This document shows positions 10,219-16,140 of a stretch of DNA of 16,140 nt, piece by piece. How positions within the stretch are numbered: position 1 is the first letter of the stretch; each line of letters begins with the position of its first letter. Position numbers and translations under genes: made by a program. The stretch is taken from assembly GCA_000697335.1 (NCBI GenBank), contig JNEM01016389.1:1-16140 (forward strand). Reading direction: 5' to 3'. Source of the DNA: Conidiobolus incongruus B7586. Its lineage: Eukaryota > Entomophthoromycota > Entomophthoromycetes > Entomophthorales > Conidiobolaceae. The notes under the pieces are model-generated. The model was not told the DNA's origin, ran no database searches, and was given only the letters and a program-made list of their open reading frames with translations.

Positions 10219-11240
10219 TTAATATCTAATATATCTATCTTTTTTTTCTGAATTCTTTAAGTTTATAGGGTATAAAATCAACTAGCTTCTTATATTAAGT
10301 AAAATTAATATTATTCTAAGCTTCTTAAATATACTTTTAAAGTTAATTTAAATATTTTACTAGGGGGAAAGTTTTAATTAATTTTTTTAGTTGATTCTAA
10401 AGATATTTAATTAGGTTAAAATTAAAAAATTATAGAGGTTATTTTATAATAATTATTTTGTTATTTTTAATCCATTTAATATTAGAATTTGTAGTATAAA
10501 AAAAGGTATTATCTTATTAGAAAATAATATCTGATTTATTTAACTTATATTACTCAATAGTTTTTTTCAATTAATTGTTTAAAATACTTTAATATATCTC
10601 AGCATTAATTCCCTTATCAACCTTACAAAGATATCTTATACCTAAAGATAATATATATCCCTAAACTATAATTAACCCATCATTGTATTTTTGGGTTATA
10701 ATAATATAATGGTTATAAAGTATTTCTTTATTTTTTTTGAAATATCTAGCTTTTTTATTAGATTTATTAAGATATATTTTTATTTTATTAGATACAATAA
10801 CTTTACTCTAATTAATTTTAGTTTAACTTTAATATAGGTATTTAAACTACCACTTAGCTTTATAATGAGACTTTTTTAATTAGGAGTGTTTTTTTTAAAA
10901 TATAAGTGATATCTATTCTAACATAAAATATATATAATAGTATTAATATTAACTAATATTCTTGTATAGTTTTATAATTCTTGTTGTATTTTTATATTAA
11001 TATTATATTTACCTATATTAACTAATCTACAAATATACTTTTTATTATGCTTATCTATAATTTTAATATACTTAAGTTTTAATTTAGGTGTTTTTTTAAC
11101 ATTATTCTTAATAACCCTAGCTATAATAAATTAGCTAGCACTAGTAATTCTAACAATTGTAAAAGTTGATTTATTTTTATTATAAAGTTGATTAATATAT
11201 AGATAAACTTTTTTAAAGAGAGATTTAAGCATTATAATAT
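10219..11240 (-). pseudogene. Degenerate Tc1 transposase of Tc-A
   Basis: Minus-strand relic of a roughly 340-codon DDE transposase. Near its start it matches the helix-turn-helix segment of Tc-B (INQLYNKNKST … RITSAS). The second catalytic Asp codon is kept at 10513-10511 inside an FxxDN motif. The third acidic codon, expected 35 codons later (10408-10406), reads AAA (Lys). The D-to-E spacing fits DD34E. Stops are TAA/TAG, and the C-terminal end carries a small length change relative to Tc-B. It cannot make a working enzyme. The exact start is not determinable. Confidence 0.8.
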
Positions 11241-11344
11241 TAATTTTAAAATATTAGCTTAATAGTTTTATAATATATACAATATAACAAAAGAAAAAGA
11301 AGATATATATAAGTTTTGTTATTTATACCCCATTAACATATAAA

Positions 11345-11554
11345 CCCACAAATTTATAACTCATCTTGCTTAAATTTTAGGTTTTGATATATTAACCAAT
11401 AGTTAATGAAATATAATCAAATATAATTAGTTATAGTTAACTAATATAGGTAAATTATATATTTTAATTTAAATTTATTTAAATAAGAATTATTTAAGAT
11501 ATAAGTAAATATATAAGTAATTTTGATTTTATAACTTATTTTTGTAGGCTAGTG
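11345..11554 (-). repeat. Right inverted end of Tc-A with two direct repeats (IR/DR)
   Basis: The inner repeat lies at 11345-11367 and reads inward as AAGATGAGTTATAAATTTG; the outer core lies at about 11526-11543, reading AAATAAGTTATAAAAT inward. Spacing is about 176 bp, matching the left end. Confidence 0.75.
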
Positions 11555-11701
11555 TATATATATAATTTCTTATTTACTTTGTGTATATTTATTTATTTAA
11601 AATTAATAATATATTTAAAAAATCAGAAATAAAAAATTTCCTATTATTTTAAATATAAGGTAATAAATTTAAAAACTAAATAAAAAGACTATATATTATT
11701 A

Positions 11702-11918
11702 TACTAACCCACAAAAGTAAGTTATAAAATCAAAAATATATATATTTTAATTAATAACTGAAACAATTGTATATATTAGATTACTTGAAATTATAATAAA
11801 TAATTAAAGTATATTATCTAATAATAAATAAATATATTTAGATATATTTAGTAAACTATTAGCAAAAATATTAACCTTTAATATTTAACTAAGATGAGTT
11901 ATAAATTTGTGGGTTTTT
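11702..11918 (+). repeat. Left inverted end of Tc-B with two direct repeats (IR/DR)
   Basis: Outer core at 11714-11730 (AAAGTAAGTTATAAAAT) and inner core at 11891-11908 (AAGATGAGTTATAAATTT), 177 bp apart. Both share AGTTATAAA. Confidence 0.78.
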
Positions 11919-12017
11919 GAGATAAGAGGATATATTTAATAATATATAACTATATCTTTTTTCTCTCTTTGTTATTATTTTATATAATATTTTATAGATA
12001 TACTAAATTTTTTTATT

Positions 12018-13043
12018 AGTATTATTATACTTAAATCCCTCTCTAAAAAAATCTACTTATACATTAATCAACTTTATAAAAAAGGTAAATCAACTTGTGA
12101 TATTATTAGAATTACTAGTGTTAGCTAGTTTATTATAGCTAAGGTTATTAAAAATAACAATAAAGAAACATTTAAACTTAAACTTAAGTGTGTTAAAATC
12201 ATAGATGAATATAATAAGAAGTATATCTATAGGTTAGTTAGTATAAGTAAATATAGTATTGCTGTAGAAATACAGTAGGAACTATAAAACTATACAAGAA
12301 TATTAGTTAGCACTAATATTATTATATATACTTTATGTTAGTATAGATACCACTTACACTTTAAGAAAAAACACCCCCAACTAAAGAAATCCCACTACAA
12401 AACTAGGTAGGAGTTTAAATATCACCACTAATATTAAACTGAAATTAATTAGAGTAAAGTTATTTAGTTTAATGAAACAAAAATATACCTTAGTGAATCT
12501 AATAGAAAAACTAAATACTTTAGAAAAGATGTAGAACTACTTTATAACTATTATGTTAATTTTACCCAAAAGTATAATAGTAGGTTAATTATTATTTAGG
12601 GATATATGTTGTTTTTAGGTGTAGGGTATCTTTATAAAGTTAATAGGGGAATTAATACTAAAATATACTAAAGTATTCTAAACAATAAATTGAAAAAAAA
12701 CATTGAATAATATAGGTTAAATAAATCTAATGTTATTTTCTAATAAGATAATACCTCTTGTTTTATTACAGCTTTTATTACCAAATAGCTTAAAAATAAC
12801 AAGATAATAATTATAAAGTAGTCTCTTTAATCTCCTAACTTTAATCTAATTAAACACCTTTGGGATTAGTTAAAAAAAGCTATTAAAGTTTTCCCCCTAG
12901 TAAAAAATTTAAATCAACTTTAAGAATATATTTAAGAAACATAGAATAAGATTAACCTTTTTTAATATAAGAAGTTAGTTGATTCTATACCCCACAAACT
13001 TAAAGAAGTAAGAAAAGCTAAAGGTAGATACACTAGGTTTTAA
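12018..13043 (+). pseudogene. Degenerate Tc1-family DD34E transposase of Tc-B
   Basis: One frame can be followed for about 340 codons to TAA at 13041-13043, the usual Tc1 length, without a frameshift. Seen in order: a helix-turn-helix region from 12063 (INQLYKKGKST, RITSVS); SKVI-stop-FNETKIYL at about 12453, where the first catalytic Asp is Asn (12471-12473) and the usual Trp is TAG; DN with the second Asp at 12747-12749; SPNFNLIKHLWD from 12831, where SPDLNPIEHLW is usual and Glu has become Lys at 12852-12854; and a C-terminal KAKGRYTRF. The spacing is 34 residues, so DD34E. About twenty in-frame stops are all TAA or TAG, none TGA, at places where Gln or Trp is expected. This is the mark of CpA/TpG to TpA mutation. 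The start codon is lost or unrecognisable. Confidence 0.88.
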
Positions 13044-13061
13044 TTTTTTTTTATCACCAAA

Positions 13062-13273
13062 AACCTACAAATTTATAACTCACCTTAGGTAAAATTTAAG
13101 GGTTTATATTTTAACCAATTAATAACTAAATATCATCATTTAATGATATATATAACTAATAAATATAATAGATTTTAATTATTTAATTTAGGTTTATTTC
13201 ATTAAATATTAATCAAGTTATTAGTAAAAATATAGGTGTTTTTGATTTTATGACTCACTTTTACAGGTTAGTG
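13062..13273 (-). repeat. Right inverted end of Tc-B with two direct repeats (IR/DR)
   Basis: Inner repeat at 13064-13086, reading inward AAGGTGAGTTATAAATTTG; outer core at 13245-13261, reading AAAGTGAGTCATAAAAT. Spacing of about 175 bp matches the other three ends. Confidence 0.78.
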
Positions 13274-14074
13274 TATAATATATTCAAATTATAAAAACTT
13301 TTTGTTAATAAAATATTTTTTTTATTAAATTTTATAAAAAAAATAATTTAACTTAACTAATAGATTTAGTTTATTTTTATATTTAAAGATTATATAAAAT
13401 AGTTAATATTTTATTAATTAAACTTATTTATTTTAAAAATCACTATTTTTGCCTATATTTTAATTATTATATCTAATTATACCTACTTAAGTTCTTTTTC
13501 CAAGTTATTGTTAAATTATAAGATATCCATTATATATTTTTATAAATTAGTTTAAGCTTAAATTTTAATATATATTATATACTTATATATTTAATAATAA
13601 ATTACCTAGATATCCTGTTAACTCAGATAAATCAATATTTTTTAATATATTTATTATTTGTTTCTTAAGGAAATTAATAAAGATAGAAGTTAATTTTCTA
13701 AATATAAATTAATTTGGAATAATAACCTTTTTTATTTTAAAAAGATATATTTAATGATAAGTGGTAGTTTTAAATAAAATATTATCTTTATAAGCTGTTT
13801 TTAAATCTTAAATCATTTAAAAAATTTATGGTTAAGTTTTAATAATATTAAAATAAAAAACTTTTGATGATCACTATCTAATTTAAACATGATTAAATTT
13901 AACCTCAAATTTTTAAATAAAGATATTTTAATGAAATAATAACTATAAACTATATATAAGTTTATAAATATTAATTTTCCTATATATTTTATATATAATT
14001 AATTTTTCAAATTAACAATATTTTTAAAAAATTATAAATTAAATTATTTCCTATTTTTTCTTATTCAGTATAAC

Positions 14075-14817
14075 AAAAATTAATAATTTTATAAAATAAT
14101 TTCAAATATATTTTTTATAATAAAAACTTAATTCTATTAGTTAAAAAGTTATTATATCAGGTTAATACAAAAAACATTATAACCCAAAGATTAATTTAAA
14201 ATATATTAGTTAGAAATAAATAGTTAAGATTTATGATTTATATATTTTATATATAATTTATTTAGAATCAAAACTTAAATATTAAATTATAATATATTTT
14301 GCAACATTTGCTATTTTTAAATATTATGAAAAAAATCTTAAATAATAAAGTTAATTTAAATATATATTAATAAAATTACTGGTTTCAGATAATATAATTA
14401 TTATATTAAATAATATTTATAATAACTTTGAATTTTTTCAAAAATACTAATCATTAAATATTCAATTTATATTTATAACAGATTTAATAATATAATAATA
14501 ATATGAGATGAAATAATATATTGAATTATTATATTATAATATAAATAATAGATTTATGGTATTAAGATATTGGAAACCTTTTCATATGAACCTAATATAT
14601 TGAAAACAACTAAATACCAAAAGTTCTTCTTTCAAGAATTTCATATATGATATTTCTTAAAGCATTTTTTATATTCAGCTTTGGGAATGTAAATAAATTA
14701 ATTTACTAATTCATTTATTTATACATATTGATTATTGTCAAATGATTATAATTTGAATTTAATAATTCATTATCATTTACAACAAATAATATAGTGATAT
14801 TTAATCAAAATTAAACG
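14075..14817. other. AT-rich spacer, nothing recognised
   Basis: Between the X3 end and the third Gly/Tyr gene. There are no open frames of note, no RNA gene and no further element ends. Confidence 0.55.
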
Positions 14818-14823
14818 TTTATT
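14818..14823 (-). terminator. Polyadenylation signal of Gly/Tyr gene copy 3
   Basis: AATAAA 61 nt past the stop codon, in the context CATTAATAAACGTTTAAT shared with copy 2. Confidence 0.55.
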
Positions 14824-14883
14824 AATGAATGAGTTGATAAAATGTAAGTTGAAATATAATTGTCGTTAAGGGCTTTCTAGCTT

Positions 14884-15141
14884 TTAGCGTCTGTAGGGAC
14901 CATGTCCAGGATAATAATAGGGATGTCCGTAATAATAGGGATTGCCATAGTAATAACCATTACCATAATAAGGATAACCCCAATATCCTTTGTCGTCACC
15001 ATTACCAGCTTCTTGGTTCACAGCGGGAACATTTTGTGGATTGGGAGCGGTAGCATCAACTTGAGTATTGGGTTTATCTTGAGGAGCAGCGAAGGCTACA
15101 GTGAGAGCACCAGCGATGTTTAAGACTTGAATCAATTTCAT
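14884..15141 (-). CDS. Small secreted Gly/Tyr-rich protein, copy 3
   Basis: Third 85-residue paralogue, identical in protein to copy 2 and with only two silent base differences. It has a signal peptide (1-18, cleavage after AFA), the linker in its copy 2 form (N25, D29, T31, A32, V38, V41, Q43) and the Tyr-rich hexad tail ending PYRR. The nested transposons lie between this copy and copy 2, 7.85 kb apart, with both in the same orientation. Conservation of the whole coding sequence, TATA box and AATAAA argues for an expressed gene, not a relic. Function is unknown; it is a secreted structural or interaction peptide by inference. Confidence 0.85.
   Translation of the reverse strand: MKLIQVLNIAGALTVAFAAPQDKPNTQVDATAPNPQNVPAVNQEAGNGDDKGYWGYPYYGNGYYYGNPYYYGHPYYYPGHGPYRR
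14912..14983 (-). repeat. Degenerate 18-bp tandem units, copy 3
   Basis: Four 18-bp units coding the Tyr-rich tail, identical over this span to copy 1 at the base level. Confidence 0.65.
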
Positions 15142-15274
15142 TGTTATTAGAGATCTCGATAATATTCTTGTATGTTATAATGTCCAGAAGCTAGTACGTG
15201 GGTATTTATAGTCAAGATCGAAAAAATATTTGCTTATAAATTTCATCTTGAAATTTAAAAAGATTATGCCATTT
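15142..15274 (-). promoter_or_regulatory. Promoter and 5' leader of Gly/Tyr gene copy 3
   Basis: TATAAATA at 15210-15203 (minus strand), again 62 nt from the ATG, followed by CCCACGTACTAGC and the conserved leader. The match to copy 2 runs upstream to AAATGGCATAATCTTT (about 15274-15259) and stops there. Confidence 0.7.
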
Positions 15275-16140
15275 CCTTATCTTAATTCATGTATTATATT
15301 TGCATAGACTTGTATAAATTTTCAATTGATAAAATTAATTTATGAAAATAATCATTTATCTGCATAAATATTTTAATCACTGAAACTATACATTTACAAA
15401 TATTATCTCGATTTATATGTAATTGTAATTATAATATTGAAATTATTTGTTATTATACTTTAACCAATTAATATGCTAATATCATTATGACAAAATTTAT
15501 ACAATACATCCAAATAAAGTCAATTTAAAATTTGGAATATATCCAATATAATCCAAACTTTTATAAGCATAGAATCTACCATTAATTTTAACCAGTTTAA
15601 AATTTACCATACAAATTAATATGCAAATATAAAGGAAATTTGTTTATATACTAATATCGACTAAGTTAAATTATTTATGCTTTACCGTTACTGTATTTTT
15701 TTCACTAGAAATATAAAATGTTTAATGCTTTATAAAATCCACAGTTATCAATCAATTTTATTAGATTAAAAATCAACCGCAACTTTCATTATTGAATAAA
15801 TTTAATTTTTTTCAAAAATTTGGGCATAAATATTTAATAAATTTTATGTTTAAATTAATTTTAATTGAATAATTAAAAATTTTGAAATTAATTGATTAAC
15901 AGATTCATTTTATATTAAATTATTTATAAATTTAAAATTATAGTGATTGTTACAGTCAATAACTATATTAATATTAAAGATTTAAATATATATCTATGAT
16001 TATTGAAAATATATCAAATACTTATTAAAAACTAATTCTAAATTAAATAATTATAAAAGATTCATTGCTTGATTAAATTTAAATTATTATTCAAATTATA
16101 TTGATATTAAGATTAAACTATAATTTATAATATATTTATA
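15275..16140. other. AT-rich intergenic region to right edge, nothing recognised
   Basis: No open frame above the background, no repeat end and no RNA gene was seen. It resembles the other non-transposon spacers in composition. Confidence 0.55.

Larger units (their letters stand above)
9989..11554 (-). mobile_element. Tc1/mariner element Tc-A (degenerate), inserted in X2
   Basis: 1,566 bp flanked by TA at 9987-9988 and 11555-11556. Ends read TACTAGCC (left) and CACTAGCC (right, inward). Sequence either side continues as family X2, matching uninterrupted X1 near 5263, which confirms the insertion. The transposase relic is on the minus strand. Each end carries an outer and an inner copy of the AAGTTATAAA motif about 175 bp apart. 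Tc-A lies in the opposite orientation to Tc-B and is of the same family along its whole length. Confidence 0.85.
8778..11666 (-). mobile_element. Family X copy X2, inserted in X3 and itself interrupted by Tc-A
   Basis: The left end reads TTATTACTTTATATTTTTAA then ATAATATGAAC; the right end, read inward, gives TTATTACCTTATATTT then AATAATAGGAAATTTTTT. These are inverted repeats of each other and match the X1 ends. Removing Tc-A with one TA leaves about 1.32 kb. On the minus strand at about 9160-8890 a frame with NNWKKL, YSLD and NYNFFR matches X1. Stops in it are TAA/TAG where CAA/CAG would be expected. It is a relic without a working gene. The target duplication could not be fixed because flanks are AT-rich. 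Confidence 0.6.
11702..13273 (+). mobile_element. Tc1/mariner element Tc-B (degenerate), inserted in X3
   Basis: 1,572 bp flanked by TA at 11700-11701 and 13274-13275. Ends read TACTAACCC (left) and CACTAACC (right, inward). Direct repeats occur in both ends, and the plus-strand transposase relic occupies 12018-13043. Its flanks match adjoining parts of family X, showing insertion into X3. It is the better preserved of the two Tc1 copies: the reading frame keeps phase throughout, and damage is by base substitution. No longer mobile by itself. Confidence 0.88.
8319..14074 (-). mobile_element. Family X copy X3, outermost element of the nest (split into three parts)
   Basis: Host element of the nested stack. 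Its own sequence is seen at about 8319-8777, 11667-11701 and 13274-14074, together about 1.3 kb, matching X1. The left end shows TTATTA … AATAATGGCAAAG; the right end shows TTTCCTATTTTTTCTTATTC. The middle scrap (AACTAAATAAAAAGACTATA) aligns with AATTAAATAAGAGTAACATA inside X1 (reverse strand, near 5940), which bridges the two outer parts and shows that X2 and Tc-B were inserted into one element. It is more diverged than X1 and X2, fitting its role as the oldest layer. Termini are approximate. Confidence 0.55.

Noticed and set aside
12018-13043. A reassigned genetic code in which TAA/TAG mean Gln
   Set aside because: UBA1 uses CAA and CAG for Gln at conserved places and has no in-frame TAA/TAG, and the peptide genes end with TAA. 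The transposon stops include Trp positions and come with Asp-to-Asn and Glu-to-Lys changes, so mutation explains them better.
5144-14074. Mitochondrial DNA origin for the extremely AT-rich stretch
   Set aside because: It contains nuclear-type Tc1 elements with TA duplications, lies between nuclear genes with signal peptides, and shows no rRNA, tRNA or respiratory-chain genes.
8319-14074. CRISPR array or tandem satellite as explanation of recurring AGTTATAAA motifs
   Set aside because: The motifs occur in fixed inverted and direct positions at the ends of two transposons and are not evenly spaced along the region.

Overview
The window looks like a piece of a very AT-rich fungal nuclear genome, most likely a filamentous ascomycete (Pezizomycotina). 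Three things point there. The 5' part of a ubiquitin-activating enzyme gene is split by five introns of 48-59 nt with GT..AG ends. Its protein segments ([22 protein letters not shown]) resemble filamentous-ascomycete Uba1 as far as I remember those sequences. The transposon relics carry a CpA-to-TpA / TpG-to-TpA decay pattern typical of repeat-induced point mutation (RIP). No species can be named from sequence alone.

Layout. Positions 1-1467 (minus strand) hold the first 400 codons of UBA1, running off the left edge; a perfect three-unit heat-shock element lies about 400 bp upstream of its ATG. Three intronless paralogues for an 85-residue secreted Gly/Tyr-rich protein follow, all on the minus strand (3881-4138, 6774-7031, 14884-15141). 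Each has a TATA box exactly 62 nt from the ATG, a nearly invariant leader and an AATAAA site downstream. Copies 2 and 3 encode identical proteins. Copy 1 differs from them at seven residues, all inside the 19-residue linker between signal peptide and Gly/Tyr tail.

The rest is extremely AT-rich, and much of it is transposon fossil. A roughly 1.3 kb element with terminal inverted repeats (here called family X) is present three times: X1 at about 5144-6432, X2 at about 8778-11666 and X3 at about 8319-14074. Two Tc1/mariner elements (Tc-A 9989-11554, Tc-B 11702-13273) have TA target duplications, a DD34E transposase relic and double direct repeats in each inverted end (IR/DR). They are nested: X2 sits inside X3, Tc-A inside X2, and Tc-B inside X3. 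This nest separates gene copies 2 and 3.

How the parts relate: UBA1 is housekeeping and unrelated in function to the rest. The Gly/Tyr-rich genes form a locally duplicated, co-oriented family in a repeat-rich compartment, a setting common for secreted fungal proteins of host- or surface-related function; that function is inference only. The best candidate for an undescribed system is this peptide family. The clearest structural story is the nested, RIP-decayed transposon stack.
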